The translations under genes and the position numbers were made by a program. From DASSSQ01 sp963839285 (GTDB taxonomy: Bacteria; Actinomycetota; Thermoleophilia; Gaiellales; Gaiellaceae), in contig CAWIUN010000015.1 of the NCBI GenBank assembly GCA_963839285.1, forward strand, positions 1-52,913: a DNA stretch of 52,913 nt, written 5' to 3'. The notes below the pieces were generated by a model. The model ran no database searches. It worked only from the letters and a program-made list of their open reading frames with translations, and had not been told where the DNA came from. The number at the start of each line of letters is the position of its first letter. The first letter of the stretch is position 1. Below are positions 32,082 through 39,048 of the stretch, in pieces.

Positions 32082-34261
32082 GCGGCGAGCCCCCGCAGCT
32101 GACGCTCGTGCTCGTCGCCTGGGACTCCGCCGCGCTGCTGCCGAGCTCGATCGGCTCCTTCCACCGCTCCGCGGCGGCGGCCGGCGCCGCGGTCGAGGTC
32201 GTCGTCGTCGACAACGCCTCGAGCGACCTCTCCGCCGAGGTCGCGAGGAGCCTGGGCGCCGACCGGGTCGTCGTCAACCCGCTCAACGTCGGCTTCGTCG
32301 CCGCGGCGTCGCAGGGGATCGCGCTCGCCGCGGCCGACTGGGTGCTGCTCGCCAATCCCGATCTCGTCGTCACCGAGCCGTTCGTGGGCACGGTGCTCGC
32401 GTCGATCTCCGCGGCGCCGGCGGACGTCGCCGCGATCGTCCCCGACGTGCGCTTCGCGTCGGACAGCGAGGTCGTCAACAGCCGCGGGCTCGAAGTCGAC
32501 GAGCTGGGGATCCCGGCCGAGCGCGAGTTCGGGAGGCGGGCGGGCGCGACTCCTGCGGGCGAGGTGTTCGGGCCGAGCAGCAGCGCGTCCGTCCTGCGCC
32601 TCGAGGCGCTGCGCCGGATCGGCGGGCTCGAGCCCGCCTACTTCGCCTATCTCGAGGACGTCGACGTCGCCTGGCGGCTGCGCAAGGCCGGCTACCGCGC
32701 GCTGTTCGTGCCCGAGGCGGTCGCCGTCCACGAGGGCTCCGCGTCGACCGGCGAAGGGTCGTGGCTGAAGGTCTTCCTCGTCGGACGGAACCGGCGGATC
32801 CTCTTCCGCATGCACGGGCCGCGCTCGGCCCGCGCCCGGGCGCTCCGGTCGGTCACGGACGCGGGGCATACCGTCGTCCAGGTCGTCTCCGGCAGCCGTG
32901 GGGCGGCGATCCGCGGCCGCGCCGCCGCCGTGCGCTCGCGCAGGTACGGCGCCTTCCTGCGCGCCTCGAACGCCGCGATCGGCGTCGAGGAGCGCGCAGA
33001 CGTCACGCTCGCTCCGCGGTTCACGCTGCTCGACTCGCTCCGGCGCAAGCGGGCCGCCACGACGCTGATGCGGCGGGCCGCCCCGGAGGGAGCCAACGGG
33101 TCGGCGCGCCCGTCGGCGGCAGGCGGCGAGCCGGTCAGGGTGCTCGTCGACGCGGCGAACCTGAAGCCGGGTCAGGGCGGCATCCGCACCTACACGCTCG
33201 GCCTCGTCCACGCGCTCGCGCGCGAGCCGGGCCTGCGGCTGACCGTGGCCACGAGCGTCCCCGAGGAGTTCGAGGGCGTCGAGGTCGAGGTCGTCGGCCT
33301 CCCGAGCTCGACCCGCTCCGCGCTCGGCCGAGCCGTCTGGCGCGACCGGCGCCTGCAGGCCCTCGCCCGCGGCGCCGCCGCGGACGTCCTGCTCGCGCCC
33401 GTGCCCGAGCTCCCCCTCCGCGGCCTCGCGATCCCGTCGGTCGTCGTCGTCCACGACGTCGGGCCGCTGGTGGCGCCCGCCTTCTACTCCGCCGACAAGC
33501 GGCTGCGCCAGCAGACGATGCTCCGCTTCGTCTGCCGCCGCGCGACGCGCCTCGTCTGCGTCACCCACTCGACCCTGGTCGGTCTGCGCGCGACCACCGG
33601 CGTCGACCCCGCCCGCTGCGACGTGATCGGCGAGGGGCCGCAGCCGCTGCCCGCGCCCGGCGAGGCGGTTCCGGCGGAGGGCTTCGTCCTCTGCGTCGGC
33701 GCGCTCGACGCCCGCAAGAACGTCGAGACGCTCGTCGACGCGGTCCTCGACGCCGATCCGCCCCTGCCGCGCCTCCTGCTCTGCGGTCCGGCGACCGGGG
33801 CGGAGCTCACCGCGCTGCGGCGGCGCTGCGCCCGTGCGCCCCGGCGCGTCGAGCACCTCGGCTTCGTCACCCCGGAAGAGCTCGCGCGGCTCTACCGGAG
33901 CTGCCTCGCCGTGGCGCTCCCGAGTCTCTACGAGGGCTTCGGCCTGCCGCTGCTGGAGGCGTTCGAGGCGGGCGCCCCGGTCGTCGCGAGCGACATCCCG
34001 ACCGTCCGTGAGGTCGGCGGTTCGGCGACGCTGCGGGTCGAGCGGCCGCTCGACCCGGGCTGCTGGCAGGACGCGCTGCGCCGCCTCGCCGCCGACTCGG
34101 AGCTGAGGGAGCGGCTGCGGGCGGAGGGACGCCGCGCGCTCGAGCGCCACTCGTGGGCGGAGGTCGGCGGCCGCTTCTCCGAGGTGCTCGTCCGCGCCGC
34201 CGGCCGGGATCCCGTACCGCGGCTCGCGGCGGCGACGCCGGCTCCGCGCGCGGCCGAGTGA
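32078..34261 (+). CDS. Bifunctional glycosyltransferase: GT2 domain fused to GT4 domain
   Basis: This is a single unbroken 727-residue protein. Residues 1-330 are a rhamnosyltransferase-like GT2 domain: LTLVLVAWDSAALLPSSI, VEVVVVDNASSDLSAEVA, LLANPDLVV and AYFAYLEDVDVAWRLRKAGY. After a basic linker, residues 350-727 are a GT4 domain: VRVLVDAANLKPGQGGIRTY, VVVVHDVGPLVAP, FVLCVGALDARKNVETLV and PSLYEGFGLPLLEAFEAG. Glu619 and Glu627 give the E-x7-E spacing. The two domains could add consecutive sugars. No start codon with a ribosome site is evident between them, so this looks like a true fusion. Confidence 0.88.
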   Translation: MSGEPPQLTLVLVAWDSAALLPSSIGSFHRSAAAAGAAVEVVVVDNASSDLSAEVARSLGADRVVVNPLNVGFVAAASQGIALAAADWVLLANPDLVVTEPFVGTVLASISAAPADVAAIVPDVRFASDSEVVNSRGLEVDELGIPAEREFGRRAGATPAGEVFGPSSSASVLRLEALRRIGGLEPAYFAYLEDVDVAWRLRKAGYRALFVPEAVAVHEGSASTGEGSWLKVFLVGRNRRILFRMHGPRSARARALRSVTDAGHTVVQVVSGSRGAAIRGRAAAVRSRRYGAFLRASNAAIGVEERADVTLAPRFTLLDSLRRKRAATTLMRRAAPEGANGSARPSAAGGEPVRVLVDAANLKPGQGGIRTYTLGLVHALAREPGLRLTVATSVPEEFEGVEVEVVGLPSSTRSALGRAVWRDRRLQALARGAAADVLLAPVPELPLRGLAIPSVVVVHDVGPLVAPAFYSADKRLRQQTMLRFVCRRATRLVCVTHSTLVGLRATTGVDPARCDVIGEGPQPLPAPGEAVPAEGFVLCVGALDARKNVETLVDAVLDADPPLPRLLLCGPATGAELTALRRRCARAPRRVEHLGFVTPEELARLYRSCLAVALPSLYEGFGLPLLEAFEAGAPVVASDIPTVREVGGSATLRVERPLDPGCWQDALRRLAADSELRERLRAEGRRALERHSWAEVGGRFSEVLVRAAGRDPVPRLAAATPAPRAAE

Positions 34262-35631
34262 CGCCGACCGGCCGGATCGCCGGGACCGCGCTCCGGCTGC
34301 GGGCGCGCGCGGACGGCACGGTCGTCGGGCTCGCCGACCAGGCGCTCGGGTCGGGCGTCAACTTCCTGACCCTGATCCTCGTCGCGCGCGCGCTCGCACC
34401 GCGCGACTTCGGCTACTTCGTGCTCGCCTTCGCGCTGCTCCAGTCGGCCGGCGCGCTCCAGTCGGCGCTCGTCACGCGCCCGCACAACGTGCTCGGCGCC
34501 CAGCGCACGTCGCCCGCGTACGAGCGGTACACGTCCGCGGCGGCCGTCCTGCAGACGGTCCACGCCCTCGCCTGGTCCGCCGTCCTCCTCGCCCTCGCGG
34601 CGATCTCCGCCGCCGTCGGCAGCCCTGCGGCCGGCGTCTTCCTCGTCGCCGTCCCGGCGCTCGTCGCCTGGCAGCTGCAGGAGTTCGCCCGCCGCGTGCT
34701 CTACACGGAGGGCCGCCTGGCGGCGGCGCTCGCAAACGACGCCGTCAGCTACGGCGGGCAGGCGCTCGTCCTCCTCTGGCTCTGGCGGGCCGATTCGGTC
34801 ACGTCCCTCCGGGCGCTCGCGGCGATCGCCGCGACCTCGACTCTCGGGGTGCTCCTGGGAGCGGTGCAGCTCCGCCGGAGCCTGGCGCGGAGCTTCGAGC
34901 TCGACTCGCTGCGCGCCAACTGGGCCTTCGGACGCTGGCTGGGCGCGGCCGAGGTCGCCTACTGGGGGGCGAGCCAGCTCTACATCTACCTGGCCGCCGT
35001 GGTCGTCGGCCCCGCCGCGAGCGGGAGCCTGAAGGCGGCGCAGACGCTGCTCGGCCCCGCCAGCGTCTATCTCGCGTTCTTCGTCGTCTTCCTGCCGACG
35101 CGCTTCGCCCGCGACGCGGGCCGGGCGGGGGAGAGCGGCCGCCTGCGCCGAGGCTTCCTGCTCACCGTGCCTCCGACCGCCGCCTACGGGCTGCTCGTCG
35201 CGATCCTCGCGCCGTCACTCCTCGAGCAGGTGTACGGCTCCGCCTACGCGGGCTCGGCGACCGTCGTCCGCCTGTTCGCCGTCTACTACGTCGTGCTCTC
35301 GGTCAGCGACGTGCTCGTCGCCTCGCTCGCCGCGCGGAGGCAGACGAGGCTGATCTTCGTGGCCCACGCGGCCGGCGCCGCCGTCTCGGTCGCCTGCGGC
35401 TGGCTGCTGCTCGAGCTCTGGGGTGCGGCGGGCGGAGCAGGCGGCATGCTCGCGAGCATCCTGGTCGCGCTCGCGGTCCTGACCCGCTTCCGGGCCGCGG
35501 GTGCCGGCTCAGCCGACGAGCGTCAGGATCGTCGCGACGACGGAGACGCCGACGAGGCTCGCCGCGTAGAGCGGCACGTCCTTCGCGAGCCTGGCTCCCG
35601 CATAGGCGAGCGCCGCGACCGGCAGGGGTAG
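34258..35631 (+). CDS. Wzx/MATE-type polysaccharide flippase
   Basis: This polytopic protein of about twelve hydrophobic segments starts GLADQALGSGVNFLTLILVA and RALAPRDFGYFVLAFALLQS, the usual beginning of oligosaccharide flippases. Further signatures are FGRWLGAAEVAYWGASQLYI and LKAAQTLLGPASVYLAFFVV. It should flip lipid-linked repeat units across the membrane. GTG 34258 overlaps the upstream stop by four bases. The last 40 or so codons after RAAGAGSADE are charged, overlap the reverse gene at 35509, and are probably out of frame; the real end may be near 35510. Confidence 0.83.
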   Translation: MTPTGRIAGTALRLRARADGTVVGLADQALGSGVNFLTLILVARALAPRDFGYFVLAFALLQSAGALQSALVTRPHNVLGAQRTSPAYERYTSAAAVLQTVHALAWSAVLLALAAISAAVGSPAAGVFLVAVPALVAWQLQEFARRVLYTEGRLAAALANDAVSYGGQALVLLWLWRADSVTSLRALAAIAATSTLGVLLGAVQLRRSLARSFELDSLRANWAFGRWLGAAEVAYWGASQLYIYLAAVVVGPAASGSLKAAQTLLGPASVYLAFFVVFLPTRFARDAGRAGESGRLRRGFLLTVPPTAAYGLLVAILAPSLLEQVYGSAYAGSATVVRLFAVYYVVLSVSDVLVASLAARRQTRLIFVAHAAGAAVSVACGWLLLELWGAAGGAGGMLASILVALAVLTRFRAAGAGSADERQDRRDDGDADEARRVERHVLREPGSRIGERRDRQG

Positions 35632-35820
35632 CGGGCGGCGAGCGTCGACCGCCGCGGGGCGCAGCAGAGGCACGACGTGGTCCGAGACCGGCACCGGCGG
35701 GTATGCGGGCAGATCGGCCAGCGCCCGCTGCCTCAGCTCAGGACAGACGAGCACCAACTCGGGAGAGACGGGGCCCCGCTCGGTCACCCAGTCGAGTATC
35801 GGCAGGCCGCGCTGCTGCAT
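35509..35820 (-). CDS. Small protein of unknown function with C-terminal membrane segment
   Basis: This reading frame of about 103 residues begins MQQRGLPILDWVTERGPVSP, continues PELVLVCPELRQRALADLPA and ends with a hydrophobic helix (LYAASLVGVSVVATILTLVG). Codon use is strongly GC-biased at third positions through the segment, which supports coding on this strand. I do not recognise the family. It converges on the flippase and overlaps its apparent end. An upstream extension to about 36129 stays open, but its composition looks non-coding. Function is unknown. Confidence 0.45.
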   Translation of the reverse strand: MQQRGLPILDWVTERGPVSPELVLVCPELRQRALADLPAYPPVPVSDHVVPLLRPAAVDARRPLPLPVAALAYAGARLAKDVPLYAASLVGVSVVATILTLVG

Positions 35821-36154
35821 TGAGGTCCACGCGTTTCCCGTCTGCTCGGGGCGCTTCGGTTCGGTCGCCTGCAGCACGTCCCCGACGATAGCGGGCTTCG
35901 GCGCGACCCGCGCATCGATCCTGGTCGAACCAGCCGGACGGGCGGCGACCGCCTCGCCCGGGCCGACGAGGCTGTGGTTCACGGGAGAGGGAAAGGGCGT
36001 CCGCGGTCGAAACCACGCCGACGGGCGGTGCCGACAGGGTGGGAATGCGCGGCCCGCCGACCGCGGGCGCCCTGAAATCTCCGTGAGCTGAAGCCCGGCC
36101 GCGCAGTCCGTCGTCGAGACGAGCCTCACCGGAGGAACGTCCGTCGCCGGCTCG
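35821..36154. other. Intergenic region with no recognised feature
   Basis: These roughly 330 bases between the small membrane protein and the SRP RNA have lower GC content than the polysaccharide locus. The reverse strand stays open but reads low-complexity arginine/proline-rich sequence without a recognisable domain. I see no tRNA, repeat or clear promoter. Confidence 0.35.
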
Positions 36155-36251
36155 GGCCAGGCGGTGCCGCGTCACCTGGGAGGGAATCCTTAGCGCTGCT
36201 TCCTTCCGGACCTGACGCGGTTCGGATGCTCCCAGTGCGCGGGACCTGACC
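36155..36251 (-). ncRNA. ffs: Signal recognition particle RNA (4.5S type)
   Basis: The reverse strand carries the universal SRP RNA apical motif GTCAGGTCCGGAAGGAAGCA (complement of about 36199-36218), which binds Ffh. Flanking segments pair as a long hairpin: GGTCAGG with CCTGGCC at the base, CCCGCG with CGCGG next, and TGGGAG with CTCCCA above. This gives about 97 nt, the size of a short bacterial 4.5S RNA. The exact ends are set by the outer helix and could extend a few bases. The RNA targets membrane and exported proteins to the translocon. Confidence 0.9.
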
Positions 36252-36408
36252 GTCAACGCTGCGTGCGCACGCCCAAGCCCGACGAAGCCGCCCCTCGGAC
36301 GGCGTTCGGCCCCGCTAGAGCGGATTTCGGGTTCAGGGAACCGCTGCCTCCCCACCTAGCGCGACCGGGCGATTTCGATCGTAGCTGGATTCTCCGTGTG
36401 GCGTTTGG

Positions 36409-36414
36409 TACAAA
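36409..36414 (+). promoter_or_regulatory. -10 box of the CBS-domain gene, leaderless geometry
   Basis: TACAAA ends six bases before ATG 36421, with AGGGGC between. Initiation would fall at the start codon. No good -35 is visible at 17-18 bases, where TGGATT occurs. Confidence 0.5.
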
Positions 36415-36420
36415 AGGGGC

Positions 36421-36855
36421 ATGCTCGCCGCCGACGCCATGAGCAGCCGACTCGTCTCGGTCGGGCCCGACGAGCGGGTGCAGACGGCGGTCGCGCGGAT
36501 GCTCGAGGACGAGGTCGGCGCGGTCGCGGTGATCGAGCAGGGCCGGATCGTCGGCATCTTCACGGAGCGCGACGTGCTCCGTCTCGCGGGCGGCGGCGAG
36601 GCGTTCCTGAGCCTCCGCATCGGCGACGTGATGACGACCGAGCTCGCCGTCGTCGACACCGAGGACGACCTGATCTCGGCCGCCCGCCTGATGCAGCAGC
36701 GGCGCATCCGGCACCTGCCGGTCGTCCAGGGCGAGCACGTGCTCGGCATCCTCGGGATCCGCGAGGTGCTGCGGACGCTGGTCGAGCGCCTCTGGAGCGA
36801 CCACGATCCGGAAGCGCGCGCGACGGCGCGCGACCTGCTCAGCCGGCGCGCCTGA
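36421..36855 (+). CDS. Tandem CBS-domain protein
   Basis: This intact 144-residue protein consists of two CBS domains. The first includes SVGPDERVQTAVARMLEDEV and GRIVGIFTERDVLRL. The second includes VVDTEDDLISAARLMQQRRI and RHLPVVQGEHVLGILGIREV. Such stand-alone pairs bind adenine nucleotides or similar ligands and act as energy or redox sensors. No catalytic domain is attached. The neighbouring genes give no clear partner; the downstream toxin-antitoxin pair has its own promoter. Confidence 0.85.
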   Translation: MLAADAMSSRLVSVGPDERVQTAVARMLEDEVGAVAVIEQGRIVGIFTERDVLRLAGGGEAFLSLRIGDVMTTELAVVDTEDDLISAARLMQQRRIRHLPVVQGEHVLGILGIREVLRTLVERLWSDHDPEARATARDLLSRRA

Positions 36856-36893
36856 CCGCATAACCTCAGACCAGCTACGTGCCACATTGGTGG

Positions 36894-36899
36894 TATAAA
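36894..36899 (+). promoter_or_regulatory. -10 box of the RHH antitoxin gene, leaderless geometry
   Basis: TATAAA lies at 36894-36899, followed by six bases (AGTGGC) and then ATG 36906. The segment GGTATAAAAGTGGCATG closely matches GGTACAAAAGGGGCATG before the CBS gene. A leaderless transcript is the likely reading. Confidence 0.55.
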
Positions 36900-36905
36900 A
36901 GTGGC

Positions 36906-37142
36906 ATGGCACGGTTGAGGATCAGTACGACCGTCGACGAGCAACTCCTCACCGCGGCACGCCAGTCGCGGTCAGGCGTGAGCGATTCGGCTCTGATCGA
37001 CGAGGCGCTCGGCGCGTTCCTCGCGCGCAATCGCGCAGTCGAAATCGATGCAGCCTACGCCGCATACGACCGCCTTCCGCTCGAGGCGAGCGACGAGTGG
37101 GGCGACCTCGCCTCGTTTCGCGCGGCTGCCGGCTCGTCGTGA
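36906..37142 (+). CDS. Ribbon-helix-helix type antitoxin
   Basis: This 78-residue protein has an N-terminal ribbon-helix-helix DNA-binding region: MARLRISTTVDEQLLTAARQ, then VSDSALIDEALGAFLA. The acidic, aromatic C-terminal tail (DEWGDLASFRAA) probably wraps the toxin. It overlaps the MazF-like gene by four bases in the usual antitoxin-first order. It should neutralise the toxin and repress the operon. Type II toxin-antitoxin assignment rests on this gene order and on the two protein folds. Confidence 0.82.
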   Translation: MARLRISTTVDEQLLTAARQSRSGVSDSALIDEALGAFLARNRAVEIDAAYAAYDRLPLEASDEWGDLASFRAAAGSS

Positions 37143-37468
37143 ACGCGCTCCCGACGCGTGGAGAGGTGTGGTGGTGTGAAATCCCCGAGATCGGGCGCCG
37201 CCCGGTTGTCGTCTTGTCGCGAGACGCCGCGATCCCGCGCCTTCGACGCGCGCTGATCGGGCCTTGCACGACGACGATCCGCGGAATCCCGAGCGAGGTG
37301 CTGCTGGAACCGGGCGACGATCCCGTGCCGCTCGCCTCGGCCGTGAACCTCGATTCGGTCGAGAGCGTCTCGATCGCGACGCTTGTCGAGCGGCTCGGCC
37401 GACTCAGCGACGAGCGGATGCGTCAGATCTGTCGAGCCCTCGAGATCGCCGTCGCCTGCGACGGCTGA
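37139..37468 (+). CDS. mazF: MazF/PemK-type mRNA interferase toxin
   Basis: This 109-residue protein shows the MazF fold: RGEVWWCEIPEIGRRPVVVL, then IGPCTTTIRGIPSEVLLEPG and SAVNLDSVESVSIATLVERL. The N-terminal RGEVWW and the TTTIRG strand are characteristic. It is expected to cleave RNA when the antitoxin is lost. GTG 37139 overlaps the antitoxin stop. The sequence cut by the enzyme cannot be predicted. The frame is intact. Confidence 0.83.
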   Translation: MNALPTRGEVWWCEIPEIGRRPVVVLSRDAAIPRLRRALIGPCTTTIRGIPSEVLLEPGDDPVPLASAVNLDSVESVSIATLVERLGRLSDERMRQICRALEIAVACDG

Positions 37469-37801
37469 CAGCGGCGTTCACGGACGTCCCTTCGCGTCGT
37501 ACACACCAGCCGTTCGTGCGGCGGAGCCGATCGTCGGCTGAGGAGGCGTCCAACGCGATCTCTGGCGGGAGCGGGTGGAGCGCCGCGTAGGCCGTGACGA
37601 CCGTCGCGTCGAAGCGGTGGAGCCAGCTGCACCGGGCTCGCGAAGGTGCGGGCGGACGGCGAAAGCGGATCCAGGGGCTGGCTGTCTGCGCGGGAAAGCG
37701 CAGGAATGGCTCGGCGATGCGGCAGGCGAAGATGGACCCAACTTGGCGTTGTACAAACCAGCCGCTCGTCGAGGTTGAGGCGTTGCGGATCGGCTGACGG
37801 G
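37469..37801. other. Relic segment of integrative element between two toxin-antitoxin pairs
   Basis: No intact gene is seen. One frame near 37600-37640 reads SKRWSQLHRAREG, which matches KWWSQLHRAAKQ of the Rep protein at 41511 and the same phrase in the relic near 38925. Two copies of a GTACAMACCAGCCGYTCGT-like segment lie near 37499 and 37750. The segment also contains one copy of a 34-base repeat shared with the tRNA-proximal island end. I read it as the eroded remains of an older element. Confidence 0.5.
37690..37723. repeat. 34-base direct repeat, left copy
   Basis: This segment starts GCGGGAAAGCGCAGGAATGG and ends CGATGCGGC. It is identical at 33 of 34 positions to 45338-45371, which lies 16 bases inside the tRNA-proximal end of the island. 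It may be an element-end sequence, for example an integrase arm site, that marks a former left boundary. Confidence 0.7.
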
Positions 37802-38197
37802 TCAGGACGGCTCGAGGCGCCGCACCGTCGTGACGCGGTCGATCTCTCGGTCGAACGAGGCGATCGTCTGGACGCCGCTCGCCTCTGCGTTCGCGACGAG
37901 GTAGGCATCGGCGAAGTCGAGGCGGTCGACCTCATAGACCTCGAGTGCGCGGAGCAGCAGCGGCTGGTCGACGACGGCGATCGCGGGGAAACCGATGATC
38001 GCCCGGACGAGTTCCGCCACGCGTTGGCGCTCGACCTCGTAGAACGACTCGAGGACGTAGACGACTTCCGCCACGATCAGGTCGGGAACCAGCAGCTCCT
38101 CCGCTTGTTCGAGGAAGGCGGTCGCGCGACGTGCTTGCTCGGGCGGGTCGCCGGTCAGGTGACGGATGAGGACGTTCGTGTCGAGGAAGGCGCTCAA
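37802..38197 (-). CDS. vapC: VapC-like PIN-domain toxin
   Basis: This intact 131-residue PIN-domain RNase has the first acidic motif MSAFLDTNVLIRHLTGD, the glutamate in DLIVAEVVYVLESFYEVE, and the later acidic pair in LDFADAYLVANAEASG. These carboxylates coordinate the metal that drives RNA cleavage. The C-terminal part reads TIASFDREIDRV. It follows and overlaps the AbrB-type antitoxin gene by four bases. The pair is a typical VapBC module. Confidence 0.85.
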   Translation of the reverse strand: MSAFLDTNVLIRHLTGDPPEQARRATAFLEQAEELLVPDLIVAEVVYVLESFYEVERQRVAELVRAIIGFPAIAVVDQPLLLRALEVYEVDRLDFADAYLVANAEASGVQTIASFDREIDRVTTVRRLEPS

Positions 38198-38442
38198 GCG
38201 CGCGTCTTCGCGCGTGCCTCCCGCGTGCGGCGGCGCACTTCCGGCCAGGGCGTGCCGCGTCTCTGTGCAGGCACGGGAACACTCCCGGCGAGGTCGAGCA
38301 GGCTCGCCGTGCGGGCGAGCAGCGCGCGCCGGCCCTCGACGCGGAAGACGACCTGGTCGCCCTCGACGAGACCGAGAGCGTCGCGGACGGCCTTTGGCAC
38401 AGTCAGCTGCCCCTTCGACGACAGCTGTGCAGTCACGTCCAT
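38194..38442 (-). CDS. AbrB/SpoVT-type antitoxin (VapB)
   Basis: This 82-residue protein carries the swapped-hairpin AbrB DNA-binding motif at its N terminus: MDVTAQLSSKGQLTVPKAVR, then DALGLVEGDQVVFRVEGR. The basic C-terminal tail ends REARAKTRA. ATG 38442 is preceded by AAGGAGG at good spacing, one of the few strong ribosome sites in this part of the window. It should neutralise VapC and repress its own promoter, probably through the inverted repeat just upstream. Confidence 0.83.
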   Translation of the reverse strand: MDVTAQLSSKGQLTVPKAVRDALGLVEGDQVVFRVEGRRALLARTASLLDLAGSVPVPAQRRGTPWPEVRRRTREARAKTRA

Positions 38443-38449
38443 CTCGGCC

Positions 38450-38475
38450 TCCTTACATGAAGACTGAAGTAAGGA
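38450..38475. promoter_or_regulatory. Inverted repeat operator candidate upstream of the VapB antitoxin gene
   Basis: Perfect 7-base arms TCCTTAC (38450-38456) and GTAAGGA (38469-38475) flank a 12-base centre that contains TGAAG twice. The left arm covers the ribosome site of the antitoxin gene. Position and symmetry suggest autoregulation by the antitoxin-toxin complex; this is inferred. Confidence 0.5.
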
Positions 38476-38514
38476 TAGCAGGTCGAACCGGCGGTTAGTG
38501 CAACACCAAGTCCA

Positions 38515-38535
38515 TGGGCGCACCCTGGGATCGAA
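38515..38535. repeat. att-like site, outer copy of the tRNA-Val 3' end
   Basis: This is the 20-base 3' end of the tRNA-Val gene at 45388 with one extra C in the run of Cs. It is followed by the same Rep-region sequence that follows the copy at 41285. I interpret it as the distal attachment site of the outer integrated element. Confidence 0.7.
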
Positions 38536-38975
38536 ATGAGCGAGAGTCGGATCGAGTAGGCGCTACTTGGAGCGACTTTGAGCCGCTTTTGCAGGGACTT
38601 CTTGTCGATGCGGAGGGGCGCCCCGCCTCACTTCTCCACGACTGGTCTTCACTCTGCGCTTGGACGGATTCGGGATCAAGCTGGCCGACTCGCGTCAGCG
38701 GGGCGCCGGGACCGGTGTCACCGCTGCAGCTGCGGCCGTCCGATCCGGAGGAAGTCAAGCGGTGCTCGTCGCGCACGTGCCCCGAGCTCGCGCCGATCTG
38801 GGCGCGAGACACGCAGCGGCGACTGTTCGTGACCTGGAGCAGCTGAAGCTCTCGGTGATGTTCTCGGTGACGGCGCCGGGGCCGACCTGTACCCGTTCGA
38901 TCCCCGCTCGAACAGGCGGGGAAGTGGTGGAGCCAGCTGCACCGGGTGGCGAAGCAGCGCGCGGTAGCGACGCCG
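38536..38975 (+). pseudogene. Relic of the small upstream gene and Rep gene of an integrative element
   Basis: This segment repeats 41305-41800 in order but lacks about 100 bases in the middle. Recognisable pieces are DFEPLLQGLLVDAEGRPASL, EEVKRCSSRTCPELAPIWAR and, further on in other frames, KLSVMFSVTAPG and KWWSQLHRVAKQRA. It stops before the histidine motif and tyrosine motif of the intact-looking Rep gene, so it cannot encode a working initiator. The asparagine-synthetase-like gene begins directly after it. Confidence 0.72.
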
Positions 38976-39013
38976 TCGGGGACGCGTGGACATCCCAGCG
39001 GCGAGCGTTGACG

Positions 39014-39042
39014 TTGTTCCGGTGCTCGCCCCGGAGTACGGT
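39014..39042 (+). promoter_or_regulatory. Promoter of the asparagine-synthetase-like gene, leaderless geometry
   Basis: TTGTTC at 39014-39019 and TACGGT at 39037-39042 are 17 bases apart. The -10 box ends six bases before ATG 39049. No ribosome site precedes the start, so a leaderless message is likely. Confidence 0.55.
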
Positions 39043-39048
39043 CGATGT

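Noticed and set aside
35821..36129. N-terminal extension of the small reverse-strand membrane protein
   Set aside because: The extension is low in recognisable structure and arginine/proline-rich; the ATG at 35820 begins the part with coding-like codon use.
36311..36345. Short inverted repeat AGCGG...ACCGCT near the SRP RNA
   Set aside because: Arms are only five to six bases with a long loop, and no T run or promoter context supports a function.
38986..39048. Upstream start for the asparagine-synthetase-like gene at 38986
   Set aside because: The extra residues are encoded by the Rep relic and the promoter. ATG 39049 aligns with the family N terminus and sits six bases after the -10 box.
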